Assembly (NCBI GenBank): GCA_029781865.1
Contig: JAKOVW010000007.1
Coordinates: 62,001-126,000, forward strand
Direction of reading: 5' to 3'
Source: Bacteroidota bacterium
GTDB lineage: Bacteria > Bacteroidota > Bacteroidia > Chitinophagales > Saprospiraceae
Length of the DNA: 64,000 nt
Part shown: positions 8,806-17,500 of the stretch, one piece after another
Numbering within the stretch: position 1 is the first letter of the stretch
Layout: every line of letters begins with the position of its first letter
Notes under the pieces: generated by a model
The model's database searches: none
Seen by the model: the letters and a program-made list of their open reading frames with translations, nothing else
Told to the model about the DNA's origin: nothing
Translations under genes and position numbers: made by a program

Positions 8806-8847
8806 CCTAACTCCTAACTCCTAACTCCTAACTCCTAGTTCCTATCT
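8806..8847. repeat. Heptanucleotide tandem repeat (CCTAACT)n, four perfect units plus two variants
   Basis: Units CCTAACT begin at 8806, 8813, 8820 and 8827, followed by CCTAGTT (8834) and CCTATCT (8841). The array ends 4 nt from the znuA stop codon (8852-8854). Read in the direction of the minus-strand genes it is AGTTAGG repeated, so it lies in the znuA-znuB spacer of the transcript. The same heptamer recurs at 9795, 17642 and 21293. Confidence 0.9.
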
Positions 8848-8851
8848 CATA

Positions 8852-9754
8852 TCACTTCAGTGCCCCCACCAACAATCTGATGTTGTTATCAAACAAATCA
8901 AAATAGTTTTTAATTGATTCATTGGCTCCAACAGAGGTAGCAAGTTCCAGGGTTTTAGCGCCGGTTTGTTTGGAAACTACTTCTGATGATGAAGCTTTAA
9001 AATAAGGAGAAGTAATGATCACTTTAATATTGTTTTCTTTAACTTCTTTAATAATTTTTACCAATTGAGAAGGAGTCGGAGGTATTCCCGGTTTAGGTTC
9101 CATGAAATCTACTATTTTCAATCCGAAACGGTTTTCAAAGTAACACCATTCGTTGTGATAGGCGATTAGCTTTGAGCCTTTAAATGGACTTATTGCTGCA
9201 TACCATTCCTTAATTTTAGAATCGATCCGGTTATTGAATTCTCTTAAATTAGCTTCAAAGTAATCTTTGTTCTGTGGAGAGATCCTTTCCAGTCCATTGC
9301 AGATATTTCTGGCGATGACTTTGCCATTGAGGGGATCCAACCAATAATGAGGATTTCCAAAAGCATGAATGTCGCCTTCAGCACGGTTGATGGACGATGG
9401 AATTTGCATGAGGTTTACACCAATAGAGGCATCAACATAACCATCACTGCCTTTTTGAATGCGCTTGTTTTTAGAACTCATTAGCAATGAAGGAGACCAT
9501 CCACTTTCAAGATCAAGACCTAAGGTGATAAATAAATCTGCATTGGATAGTTTAATGATGAAACTGGGTTTGGGATCTACAAAATGTGGATTCTGATATC
9601 CCGTTGCAATGGCAAATACTTCGACTTTGTTACCGCCTATGATCTCAGCTATACTCTTCATATCCTGGGTTGTTGCCACAATATGTATTGTGCCTGCATG
9701 AGAAATTTGCAAGCAGAGTAGCATTGCGATCTGTATAAAATAATTAACTTTCAT
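8852..9754 (-). CDS. znuA: Zinc ABC transporter substrate-binding protein, ZnuA-like
   Basis: A 300-residue periplasmic binding protein of the cluster A-I family with a signal peptide (1-20, ending SHA). Likely metal ligands are His57 (YQNPHFVDP), His136 (GNPHYWLDP) and His200 (AYHNEWCYF), with an acidic fourth ligand near 270 (TLELATSVG). The long His-rich loop of Escherichia coli ZnuA is missing; only HAFGNPH remains. Length and layout fit zinc or manganese binders; the cluster context (His-rich protein, outer-membrane barrel) favours zinc. It follows the barrel gene by 78 nt and precedes the permease. Confidence 0.9.
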   Translation of the reverse strand: MKVNYFIQIAMLLCLQISHAGTIHIVATTQDMKSIAEIIGGNKVEVFAIATGYQNPHFVDPKPSFIIKLSNADLFITLGLDLESGWSPSLLMSSKNKRIQKGSDGYVDASIGVNLMQIPSSINRAEGDIHAFGNPHYWLDPLNGKVIARNICNGLERISPQNKDYFEANLREFNNRIDSKIKEWYAAISPFKGSKLIAYHNEWCYFENRFGLKIVDFMEPKPGIPPTPSQLVKIIKEVKENNIKVIITSPYFKASSSEVVSKQTGAKTLELATSVGANESIKNYFDLFDNNIRLLVGALK

Positions 9755-9794
9755 GGTATTAATTTAATTGATTTGTGTTTTTTTTAATTTTATT

Positions 9795-9829
9795 AACTCC
9801 TAACTCCTAACTCCTAACTCCTAACTCCT
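9795..9829. repeat. Heptanucleotide tandem repeat (AACTCCT)5
   Basis: Five perfect AACTCCT units start at 9795, 9802, 9809, 9816 and 9823. The array stops 3 nt before the stop codon of the outer-membrane barrel gene (9833-9835) and fills half of the 78-nt spacer to znuA. It is the same heptamer, same strand, as at 8806, 17642 and 21293. Confidence 0.92.
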
Positions 9830-9832
9830 AGC

Positions 9833-10975
9833 TCAATACTGATGCGCTCCGTGTGTTCCTATGACAAAAATCCATCTTAAATTTCCTTTAAGGATGTTTT
9901 TCGAGAGGCCATATTCCGGTAATGCTTGATTCATGTTAGTATATTTTAACTCAAATTCAATTTTTTGAAATTCCGTTGCAAGAAACCCCAATGTGAGGAC
10001 TCCGGATTGCTGCCTGAATTGAGTGGACGACGGGCTATTCGAAAAATCATACCTTGCAGAAATAAAATGTCGCCTGGCTACCTGAACATTCAGCAGAGAA
10101 TAAAATCCTATGGAATTGATCTTGGCAGTATCCAGATTGGCATGACTGTAATAAAATTCGTTTTGAAAGGTAAGAGATTTATACGTATTGAATTGTACCG
10201 GTTTCCATTTATAAGTAAGATCTAATGCAGCGATTTGCGTAAAATTCCGGAATTTGTTTTCTCCACTCATTCCCGTTAAACCAAATTGAAGAGTGGCATT
10301 GTCTGTAAGATCCCAGAAATTTTTCAAATGTGCAAGATAGAGAAAGTGGTTGCGTTCACTCCGGATGAAACTTGGATTATCTGTTACATCGGAAATTTCA
10401 AAACTGAGTTCCTGGAAGAAACTTCTGTTGGGCAATAACCAGTTAATAGAAATTCCATCACCTCTCAAACCTTCATTTCCAAAAAATTGAATGTATGGAT
10501 CCGGAAGCTCAATAAAAGATAAAGCATGTGAGTGGATGGGATTAATCCTGCCTATCTGATGTTTAAAGCGCCCCGCTTTTAATTGTAAATGTGCAGGTAG
10601 TGAAAGGGTAGAGAGGTATCCCTCTTCTATTTCACTTTCAAATTTACCGGTTGTGAAATCCTGACCGACGCCATAAAAAAAATCTGCCCTTAAATAAGGA
10701 TCCACTACGGACTGAAAGGAAAATTCCGCTTCATTGAGTCCACCGAATATATTTCGCTTCCCGAAACTTTGATAATGACCTCTGAAATCTCCGATGACAC
10801 TGATATCCGGATTAGCCGATACGGCCACCCGTGGTTGAATTGGTGTGGTTTGTTTTTGCAATTCATCCTGAATATTCTGTAATAACAGGGAGTCCATTTT
10901 AACAGTGTCTCTTTGTCCGTACACTGTAAGAGTAATCAGCCCTGTCAGCAATATCAAGTATGTTCTGTAAATCAT
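9833..10975 (-). CDS. Outer-membrane beta-barrel protein of the zinc-uptake cluster
   Basis: This 380-residue protein has a signal peptide (about 1-20, ending VYGQ), a short helical linker (MDSLLLQNIQDELQKQ), then alternating beta strands typical of a porin-like barrel, for example EGYLSTLSLPAHLQLKAGRF and FISARYDFSN. It ends in a His-bearing terminus (GTHGAHQY) with a final aromatic, as barrels require. No TonB box or plug domain is visible, so it is not a TonB-dependent receptor. Its place between the His-rich protein and ZnuA suggests it admits or handles zinc at the outer membrane; that is inference from context. Starts from ATG at 10975. Confidence 0.7.
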   Translation of the reverse strand: MIYRTYLILLTGLITLTVYGQRDTVKMDSLLLQNIQDELQKQTTPIQPRVAVSANPDISVIGDFRGHYQSFGKRNIFGGLNEAEFSFQSVVDPYLRADFFYGVGQDFTTGKFESEIEEGYLSTLSLPAHLQLKAGRFKHQIGRINPIHSHALSFIELPDPYIQFFGNEGLRGDGISINWLLPNRSFFQELSFEISDVTDNPSFIRSERNHFLYLAHLKNFWDLTDNATLQFGLTGMSGENKFRNFTQIAALDLTYKWKPVQFNTYKSLTFQNEFYYSHANLDTAKINSIGFYSLLNVQVARRHFISARYDFSNSPSSTQFRQQSGVLTLGFLATEFQKIEFELKYTNMNQALPEYGLSKNILKGNLRWIFVIGTHGAHQY

Positions 10976-11050
10976 CTTGATGAATATTTGGTTTGTAATA
11001 AATAGGATAATGCATACAGTAATAACTGAATATGCAAAAAAGAAATCAGA

Positions 11051-11365
11051 TTATGCCAAAGAAGGTGGTCCGCGAAGGAGCTGGAATTGCTTGGTTATGG
11101 TTACCGGATGGAATGCTCTGATCAGGAATTCAGTATATCCGGGCTTGTTTGGTATTGACGCTATTTGATTAGAGATTGTAAAATTTCCAATTTCAATAAT
11201 GAAGTGGCAAAAATTACAAAAGTGTTCAGTTGAATGAATATGGGTATCCGAAGAGGTACAATGCAAATCATCAATATGATGAAAATGGTGCAATTCCTTT
11301 TCCACAAAGGGAAAGAGAAAAATCACCAGAGTGAATATGGCGAATATGTTTCTCAATTTTTGCAC
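11051..11365 (-). CDS. Small His/Cys-rich protein heading the zinc cluster
   Basis: A 104-residue protein: one N-terminal hydrophobic segment (7-20) followed by a dense metal-binding stretch with ELHHFHHIDDLHC, THIHSTEH and FCNFCHF, and a terminal LRGPP motif. Such small exported or membrane-anchored His-rich proteins commonly precede znu-type genes in Bacteroidota and probably bind zinc; the family has no established name that I can give with confidence. The start codon is GTG at 11365, but a -7 element sits only about 5 nt upstream, so translation may be leaderless or begin at the TTG at 11356. It is followed 75 nt later by the barrel gene. Confidence 0.65.
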   Translation of the reverse strand: MQKLRNIFAIFTLVIFLFPFVEKELHHFHHIDDLHCTSSDTHIHSTEHFCNFCHFIIEIGNFTISNQIASIPNKPGYTEFLIRAFHPVTITKQFQLLRGPPSLA

Positions 11366-11369
11366 GCTA

Positions 11370-11377
11370 CAAAGATA
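11370..11377 (-). promoter_or_regulatory. Candidate -7 promoter element of the zinc cluster
   Basis: TATCTTTG on the minus strand, a full match to TAnnTTTG. Transcription would start near 11363, inside or next to the GTG start codon, which implies a leaderless message or a downstream start. No Zur operator could be recognised with confidence. Confidence 0.45.
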
Positions 11378-11462
11378 ATTGTTTTAATTAAATACAAGCC
11401 ATTTTGATCTGTCTTCCAATTGTTGCCGGATGATTAATCAGAATAAACGCCGGTCGGTTGAA

Positions 11463-11508
11463 TAAGATTGTATCTCAGAGAATGTTCACTCAATCTTACT
11501 TAACTTTG
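11463..11508 (+). promoter_or_regulatory. Inverted repeat plus -7 element upstream of the DUF983 gene
   Basis: TAAGATTG (11463-11470) and CAATCTTA (11491-11498) form a perfect 8-bp inverted repeat with a 20-nt centre. It ends 2 nt before TAACTTTG (11501-11508), a full match to the Bacteroidota -7 element. The repeat covers where the -33 region would be, so it could be an operator. Transcript leader to the TTG start at 11552 would be about 37 nt. Confidence 0.4.
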
Positions 11509-11551
11509 CAACCGCAAAATAGTATTGTAAATTTATTAACAACTTCTTTCA

Positions 11552-11914
11552 TTGAAATCAAAATTGACTTCCATTTTTAACCTCAGCTGTCCTGCATGCA
11601 GGATAGGACCTTTGTTCCCCAATCCAAGTTTATTTTTTGATTTTAGCTTCCGGATGAACACCCGCTGCCCGCACTGTAATGAATCATTTGTAAGAGAACC
11701 CGGATTTTACTACGGCGCTATGTTTATTTCGTATATCTTTTCTGCATTTTTCAGTCTTGCGTTTGCAGGTGTATTGATTATGATATTTGATATAAACTGG
11801 AAATATGTCATTTTTCTCCTCACTTTGGTGCTGTTTCTCAGCTTTGCTTATTTGTTTAAAGTATCCCGTTCCATCTGGATTCATTTCTTTGTAAACTATA
11901 AAGGAGAAGCTTGA
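11552..11914 (+). CDS. DUF983 family membrane protein
   Basis: A 120-residue protein with two CxxC pairs near the N-terminus (CPACR and CPHCN), then GFYYGAMFISY and two strong hydrophobic hairpin segments (about 55-80 and 84-105). This is the DUF983 layout: a small zinc-ribbon-like knuckle on a two- or three-helix membrane protein. Function is unknown. The start is TTG at 11552; the next ATG would remove the first CxxC, so the TTG is preferred. A -7 promoter element lies 44 nt upstream. It is divergent from the zinc cluster. Confidence 0.85.
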   Translation: MKSKLTSIFNLSCPACRIGPLFPNPSLFFDFSFRMNTRCPHCNESFVREPGFYYGAMFISYIFSAFFSLAFAGVLIMIFDINWKYVIFLLTLVLFLSFAYLFKVSRSIWIHFFVNYKGEA

Positions 11915-11987
11915 GTATCTTGATTTGAATAAAATGCGATGTCAGCGGAAGTCGGAATGATGGGATAGCGACATAGCAAATTGCTTA

Positions 11988-12491
11988 CTAGGATTGCCTC
12001 TTTATTTTTTCAATAATTGAAATATCGTCTGGAGTAATAAGAATGTTTTTATTTTGATTGGTGAACATTAATATTCTGTTTTGTCTTTTTGTTGCATAAA
12101 ATGTAATGGTTCCGATTTTTGGAGTATGAAATTTCCCAAAATAACCAAAGAGTCCACCAACACCAAATGTCCGAATCGTACCATTCATTTCATTCTCTTC
12201 CACAGTTCGTACCTGTGTAATGTCTGAACGTTTTATTCTGATTTTTCCAATGGGACGGTTTATAATGAATTCGGAGTTGTCAATTGAATACGATTGCGGG
12301 GCATAAAGCCAACTGCCAACTATGACAGCTACTAAAAGTAACAATAAAATGGAATGAATCCAAATTGAACTTGAACCATCTTTATTTGCTAAAATGATCC
12401 TTAAATGATGTTGTCCAATAGTGATAAATAGAATAAATATGCCGATGGTAATGGTCTTAGCCAATGTGTCGAGAGACGCTTTGTATTCCAT
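11988..12491 (-). CDS. Membrane protein with bacterial PH-like domain
   Basis: A 167-residue protein with two membrane helices (about 13-33 and 46-63) followed by a small beta domain: SYSIDNSEFIINRPIGKIRI, DITQVRTVE, then GVGGLFGYFGKF and a final strand-helix (ISIIEKIKR). The order of strands followed by a terminal helix after a two-helix anchor is that of bacterial PH (YdbS/YcxB-type) proteins. No function can be assigned. It is transcribed on the same strand as the DUF2207-LemA pair, 106 bp downstream, and may belong to that module. Confidence 0.65.
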   Translation of the reverse strand: MEYKASLDTLAKTITIGIFILFITIGQHHLRIILANKDGSSSIWIHSILLLLLVAVIVGSWLYAPQSYSIDNSEFIINRPIGKIRIKRSDITQVRTVEENEMNGTIRTFGVGGLFGYFGKFHTPKIGTITFYATKRQNRILMFTNQNKNILITPDDISIIEKIKRQS

Positions 12492-12570
12492 AATAGCCCG
12501 TTAAATTAGGTCATTATAAGTTCTTCGGAAAAGGCCCCCTTCGCTACATATCCCTAAACACCACATTCTT

Positions 12571-12597
12571 CACTCATATCTCTGATCCCCGATCTTT
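12571..12597. repeat. Degenerate heptamer tract abutting the DUF2207 stop codon
   Basis: The tract reads as period-7 units CACTCAT, ATCTCTG, ATCCCCG and ATCTTTT (starting 12571, 12578, 12585, 12592) and runs directly into the stop codon at 12598-12600. The same order of variant heptamers (CACTCAT, ATCTTAG, ATCTCCG, ATCTCAT) occurs at 21314-21341 after perfect AACTCCT units, so it looks like a derived member of the heptamer family. Confidence 0.6.
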
Positions 12598-14307
12598 TCA
12601 CCACGAACTTACCCCTCCTCCTCCGAATCCGCCGCCCGAAAAGCCACCACCGCCACCTGAACTGCCGGAAGAACCGCTGGAAGAAGGTGCACTGGACATT
12701 ACGGTACGCATGTTGTCTAAGGAAGAACTCATCACATCATTAAACTGAGTTACATTAAATCCACTTGAAGTGGTATAAAATGGGATGTTTGAAGAATACC
12801 ATTGAGGTGGAGGAATATCCAATCCATTAAATTTGTTGCACCATTCTTTCGCGCAATCGAATGCGATAGCATAAGGAAGTGTTTTATCGAAATAGCCTGG
12901 GTCTTCTTTTATTAGAAATTCGAGTTTGTCTTTTTCAGCCAGACGAATAAATTTCCGGAAGCCATGAATTTCTTTAAATAATTCGTCGCCAGACTGGGAT
13001 CGTTTTAAAAGAATATAGGTATAGATTGTCATCAGGATGGTTATCAGAATGGTAATACCCAGAAAAACAAGTCTGCCCGATAAAAAACAAAATACGGAAT
13101 TCAATATACCAAGCACAATGATGATCCAAATTGAATTCCAATATACTTTAACCGATTTAGGAGTAAAGTAATCGGAATGCATCACACTGTCTTTGATAGC
13201 GCTTAGCGTGCTGTTTAAAGTAGTATAGAAACTATCTTTCAGAGAACTCAACAAGATTTTGTCTCCGTTATCAAAAAGACCATCGAAAAAGAGCTTTTGA
13301 TGAGCCGGAGCATCTCCGGGAAGTTTCTTTATTTTCGTGAAGGTGATTTCGTCTTCGGCAAATATTCCTTTATTGTGTTTGTGTTCCACTTTCAGATAGC
13401 CATTAACACCAAAATAGGGAATGAGTGATAATGCATCGCGTTTATTTGCCTTGATGTCTATAGCAAATCCAGCCATGGCCGGATCCATTTTTTTGGGAGG
13501 CATATAGGCGACCATATCTGCCAGACTGGTATCTCTTCCAACCTTCCACCAAAAATACATAAATCCAAATAGCATTAATATAGGTAGAATGAGATATTTA
13601 AAATGATAGAACCAGAGTTTATAAGCAGGATACATTTCAATGGCGCCTTCTGGCATGCGGATGGCAACTGTCATTGCTTTATGTCTGCCAAGTGGCTCAC
13701 TGGATTCGCCGGTTAATACACCATTCTGAAAATTAATGATCGCATTTTTTTCTTTAGCGCCATAGACACCGGTATACACATCAATGTCTTCTTTATTAAC
13801 CTGGATGTCTTTCGGGATACTGACTTTGAATCCTGCATTTTTAACTTCTTCTTCAATATAGTCACCGATTAAATTCCAGTATAGTTCTATTTTGTCATTG
13901 TTGTGAAGTAAGCCATTTTTGATCTCATAAGAAATCTGATACCGCTGATCGCCATCAACCAGTTTATCGGGATCGCCAATTTTCAAACGTATTCCAATTC
14001 CCTGATTTAGTACTTTGAATGGATGATTCTTTACCTCAATATTTTCAACAAATAATTTGTGATAAAACCATTTATCCAGAAAACTACCTGATACATTGGA
14101 GGAAACATTATATTCAAGAGGAATGTCGCGCATAATTCCATGTCTTGGTTCATTATAATGAACTTCCAGAAGCTCTGTTATTTTGATGGTTCCATTTTTC
14201 TGTAATTGCAGGTCCACAAAATAATCCCGGATAAAATAGTAGTCCTGTGCAGTCGACCAGCTTGTTTTGCAAAACAATAATAGAACTATGAAATAGATTT
14301 TATTCAT
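12598..14307 (-). CDS. DUF2207 membrane protein with Gly-rich tail
   Basis: This 569-residue protein has a signal peptide (1-20), an extracytoplasmic DUF2207 beta domain (about 22-222, with RHGIMRDIPLEY and YQISYEIKNGLL), a membrane helix at about 229-252, a cytoplasmic segment containing VAYMPPKKMDPAMAGFAID, two more helices at about 392-432, a conserved helical region (FRKFIRLAEKDKLEFL, then KTLPYAIAFDC) and a Gly/Ser-rich tail ending GGGGVSSW. These are the standard parts of the family. It follows lemA by 21 nt, a pairing found widely in bacteria. Function is unknown. The tail closely matches that of the TPM protein at 1905-2687. Confidence 0.92.
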   Translation of the reverse strand: MNKIYFIVLLLFCKTSWSTAQDYYFIRDYFVDLQLQKNGTIKITELLEVHYNEPRHGIMRDIPLEYNVSSNVSGSFLDKWFYHKLFVENIEVKNHPFKVLNQGIGIRLKIGDPDKLVDGDQRYQISYEIKNGLLHNNDKIELYWNLIGDYIEEEVKNAGFKVSIPKDIQVNKEDIDVYTGVYGAKEKNAIINFQNGVLTGESSEPLGRHKAMTVAIRMPEGAIEMYPAYKLWFYHFKYLILPILMLFGFMYFWWKVGRDTSLADMVAYMPPKKMDPAMAGFAIDIKANKRDALSLIPYFGVNGYLKVEHKHNKGIFAEDEITFTKIKKLPGDAPAHQKLFFDGLFDNGDKILLSSLKDSFYTTLNSTLSAIKDSVMHSDYFTPKSVKVYWNSIWIIIVLGILNSVFCFLSGRLVFLGITILITILMTIYTYILLKRSQSGDELFKEIHGFRKFIRLAEKDKLEFLIKEDPGYFDKTLPYAIAFDCAKEWCNKFNGLDIPPPQWYSSNIPFYTTSSGFNVTQFNDVMSSSLDNMRTVMSSAPSSSGSSGSSGGGGGFSGGGFGGGGVSSW

Positions 14308-14328
14308 GAAATGCTTGTGAAACAGAAA

Positions 14329-14874
14329 TTAAAACTGAACATTTACGTTTTCGCGACTCTTTTCGTCAGTTTCAAAAAAGTCAAATTTATGGAAGCCAAG
14401 AGGACCCGCAATTAAAACACCTGGTAATCCTTCCACTTTATTATTGTTTTCTCTTACTGTTGCATTGTAATATCTCCTTGAATTTTCCAGATTAGATTCA
14501 ATTTCATTTAAATTTTCCTGAAGCTGCAGAAAATTGGTATTGGCTTTCAAATCTGGATAACTTTCAGCCAAAGCAAAAACCTGCCTGAGGCTTGCAGTCA
14601 AAGTTTGGTCCGCCGCAATCTGGCCATTAATATCTCCTTTGGGAACACTTAGAGCTGCATTGCGGGCTGCTACTACCTTTTCGAGAGTTCCGGATTCATG
14701 AGCAGCATATCCTTTGACCGTATTTACAATGTTTGGAATCAGGTCATACCTTTTCTTTAATGCGACATCAATGTTGCTCCAGGCATCCATGACTGCATTT
14801 TTGGCTTTGACTAAACCATTATAAATCAACATGGCCAATAGGGCCAAGGCTACAATAACAACTAAAATGATCAT
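14329..14874 (-). CDS. lemA: LemA family protein (second copy)
   Basis: A 181-residue LemA protein with an N-terminal membrane helix (2-20), the helix-1 motif AWSNIDVALKKRYDLIPNIV, VKGYAAHESGTLEKVVAARN in helix 2, and AESYPDLKANTNFLQLQ in helix 3, ending in a bulky segment (FDFFETDE). It is closer to canonical LemA than the copy at 3198-3776. It is co-directional with the DUF2207 gene 21 nt downstream, so the two very likely form an operon. Confidence 0.95.
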   Translation of the reverse strand: MIILVVIVALALLAMLIYNGLVKAKNAVMDAWSNIDVALKKRYDLIPNIVNTVKGYAAHESGTLEKVVAARNAALSVPKGDINGQIAADQTLTASLRQVFALAESYPDLKANTNFLQLQENLNEIESNLENSRRYYNATVRENNNKVEGLPGVLIAGPLGFHKFDFFETDEKSRENVNVQF

Positions 14875-15254
14875 AATAGAATTAAATTTTATTGGTTTTC
14901 AAATTTGGTTTAAATGTAGGCATAAATGGGAAATGGATGAAAAAAGTTCCGGTCATCCTTAATTTAGTACTCAGCTTAATTTTTACTCCCAATAAATTAT
15001 TCATTTGCTGGTTTATTCCTGTATTCTGGAAGAATGCTACTGTAATTCTTCTAAACGGATATCGAACCATCTAACATTAGGTTTTGAGTAAGGCTTTGGC
15101 CGGGTCAATTCCTAAATGCCAGGTGACATATCCAATTAATTAGAATAAAAGTAAACTAAACATACAACATATTACGAATATTTATATATTTGCATCGGTT
15201 TCTACACACAACACCTCCCGAATTCAGCTTAGTTAGAATTTAAATATTCAAAAT
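14875..15254. other. Divergent intergenic region; promoter of the first T9SS cargo gene
   Basis: These 380 bases separate lemA (minus) from the cargo gene (plus). Short open frames of about 60 codons on both strands at 14882-15074 look like chance openings: they overlap each other and have no family signature. The useful signal is at the right end (15166-15195). Confidence 0.5.
15166..15195 (+). promoter_or_regulatory. Promoter of T9SS cargo gene, with element shared with the PorV-like gene
   Basis: AACATATTACGA (15166-15177) is followed after 5 nt by TATATATTTGCAT (15183-15195), which contains the -7 element TATATTTG (15185-15192). The same two blocks, with an 8-nt spacer, occur upstream of the PorV-like gene at 49690-49722. 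The transcript leader would be about 55 nt. Confidence 0.5.
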
Positions 15255-17471
15255 ATGAAAACTACCTGTATCAGGCTGAATGCTTGCATTTGGCTGTGTT
15301 GTGTTATGTTGCTTCGTGGCAATGACCTCAAAGCAACTGTGTTGAATTTTTTTCTGGAATGTCCTCCTTCAGTTACCATCAATTGTTATGATGATATCTC
15401 TGACCTGGACAAGTGGGGTAGAGCTTACATTTGGAAAAACTATGTCAAGACACCGACAACCCCGGTGAAAATCATTTACAATACCAATGCCTGTGGCATA
15501 GGTTCAATTACGCGTTATTTTGAAGCGGTAGACCCCTATGGCAATACCCAGAAATGTAATCAGGTGATTACTGTGGTAGGTGGTACATTGTTTACGGCTA
15601 CGGATATCAATTGGCCACCGTATTATACCATTGAAGGTTGCAATCCCAGTACAGATCCCCGAACCCTTCCTGCGCCTTATGATTATCCTACATTTAAAAA
15701 GCTGAAATGTGCACAGCCTATGTACACATACAAGGATAGTAAATTCACCGTCTCCGACGGATGTATGAAAATACTGAGGGACTGGAAAGTCATCGATTGG
15801 TGCCAGTATCAACCCAATGTTTATCCTAGCGTTGGTGTATGGACTTATACGCAGGTCATCAAACTTATTGTTACAGATTCTACAGCCAAACTGATCTGTC
15901 CTCTGGACACCATTGTAGATTCAAAAGCAGACTGTAAAGGCACTTTTGTTAAATTGGATTCTGCAAAGGCAATATCAAAATGCGGTTTTGCACTGAACAT
16001 TCGGAATACGTCACCTTATTCGAAAAGTAAAGGTCCTGACGCCAGTGGCGATTATCCCTTGGGGACTACAGAATTTTATTATACCGCAGAATATGGATGT
16101 GGTAAAGAAATAAAATGCAAAGTGAAAGTTACGGTTAGAAACAAAATTGGTCCGGTTCCATATTGTCTGAATGGATTGATCACTACATTGATGCCGGTTG
16201 ATACGAATAAAGACGGAACTCCCGATGGTGGTATGATTGAAATCTGGGCTAAAGATCTGAATCTTGGTTCTTATCATCCTTGCGGATATAAGCACCTTAA
16301 ATTTTCATTTTCATCCGATACTTCCTACAAATCGAGAATTTTCACCTGTGATGATCTTGGAAAGAATGATGTTCAAATTTGGGTAACGGATTCTTTAGGT
16401 AATCAATCGTTTTGCAAAACCTATCTCGAGGTACAAAATAACAATGTCAATATTCCGGATTGCAAACGTAAGGATAGTATTAAATCAACTATCGTATTAT
16501 CCGGGCTTGTGACAGATGATCAGAACAGATTGATGCAAAACATTCAAATGTCATTAAAGTCAAATCTGTCTACTACAATCGTACCCAAAATTGTAATGAC
16601 CATCAAAACCAAATATGACACGATCGTTAGTAAAAGCGGATTAAAATTCTATGTAAGGCATAATGATACTACCTATACGACAAAGTATGATACGGTAAGC
16701 AATCAGTTCCAAAAAGATTTAATGACAGATGTAAATGGCATTTATCTTTTTAAGGATCTGACCAAAAATGAAACGTATCAATTAAATGTGAACAAACGGG
16801 AAACACAGTTTAAAGGAATTACGATCAATGATGCTATAGTATTATTAAGACATACATCCGGTTCAGCCAAAATTAAAGATCCCTATAAACTAATTGCGGC
16901 CGATATCAACTGTGACGGAGTAATTGATAATCTCGATTTTGAAATGTTGTATGCATTGGTGTTAGGGACAAAGCCATATTCGGAGTTGCCCAAACACTGG
17001 CGGTTTGTTCCCCGGTCCTATGTATTTAAAGATCCGTCTAATCCATTGGCAGAATCGTTTGATGCTGCAATGAATTTCGATCATATTTCTGCATCTAAAT
17101 CGCATGTCGATTTTATAGCCATACGGGTAGGGGAGTTGGATGGAGTTTCTACTATAGTAAATTCTCCTGGAATCAGTTCCAGAAATTCGGATGTTAATAA
17201 TACCGGCGAATTTGAATTGATAAACGTCTTTCCAAATCCGGTAACAGATCCAACAGTTCACTTTGAAATCAATGTATTTAAATCTAATACTTTAACGCTT
17301 AATTTGTATGATGCTCAGGGTAATTTATTGCAACGCAATTCTCGCTCTTTCGACAAGGGAGTCCAATTCTGGGATTTTGCACTGGATCCATTGCAGGTAA
17401 CAGGTATTTTCTTTTACCGGATTTCGGACGGTGTTCGCTCTCAATTTGGCAAATTGATGCGCTCAAAATAA
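15255..17471 (+). CDS. T9SS-secreted protein with Ig/HYR-like modules, dockerin-like segment and type A sorting domain
   Basis: The 738-residue protein has a signal peptide (about 1-28), Cys-rich HYR/Ig-like modules (about 34-400; for example CPPSVTINCYDD, DWCQYQPNVYP and GKNDVQIWVTDSLGNQ), a carboxypeptidase-regulatory-like beta segment (about 415-520), a dockerin type I-like calcium loop (AADINCDGVIDNLDFEML, about 550-567) and a C-terminal T9SS type A sorting domain beginning at the INVFPNPVTDP motif (about 655). It should be exported by Sec, cross the outer membrane by T9SS, and be attached or released at the surface. Its promoter shares a 12-mer with the PorV-like gene. A paralogue follows at 17812-19869. 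Confidence 0.85.
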   Translation: MKTTCIRLNACIWLCCVMLLRGNDLKATVLNFFLECPPSVTINCYDDISDLDKWGRAYIWKNYVKTPTTPVKIIYNTNACGIGSITRYFEAVDPYGNTQKCNQVITVVGGTLFTATDINWPPYYTIEGCNPSTDPRTLPAPYDYPTFKKLKCAQPMYTYKDSKFTVSDGCMKILRDWKVIDWCQYQPNVYPSVGVWTYTQVIKLIVTDSTAKLICPLDTIVDSKADCKGTFVKLDSAKAISKCGFALNIRNTSPYSKSKGPDASGDYPLGTTEFYYTAEYGCGKEIKCKVKVTVRNKIGPVPYCLNGLITTLMPVDTNKDGTPDGGMIEIWAKDLNLGSYHPCGYKHLKFSFSSDTSYKSRIFTCDDLGKNDVQIWVTDSLGNQSFCKTYLEVQNNNVNIPDCKRKDSIKSTIVLSGLVTDDQNRLMQNIQMSLKSNLSTTIVPKIVMTIKTKYDTIVSKSGLKFYVRHNDTTYTTKYDTVSNQFQKDLMTDVNGIYLFKDLTKNETYQLNVNKRETQFKGITINDAIVLLRHTSGSAKIKDPYKLIAADINCDGVIDNLDFEMLYALVLGTKPYSELPKHWRFVPRSYVFKDPSNPLAESFDAAMNFDHISASKSHVDFIAIRVGELDGVSTIVNSPGISSRNSDVNNTGEFELINVFPNPVTDPTVHFEINVFKSNTLTLNLYDAQGNLLQRNSRSFDKGVQFWDFALDPLQVTGIFFYRISDGVRSQFGKLMRSK

Positions 17472-17500
17472 GAAGATTAGGGTTAAACTACGTTTACTAT

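Noticed and set aside
14882-15074. Two opposite short frames of about 60 codons in the lemA-cargo spacer
   Set aside because: They overlap on opposite strands, lack family features and have no usable promoter or RBS; they look like chance openings in AT-rich DNA.
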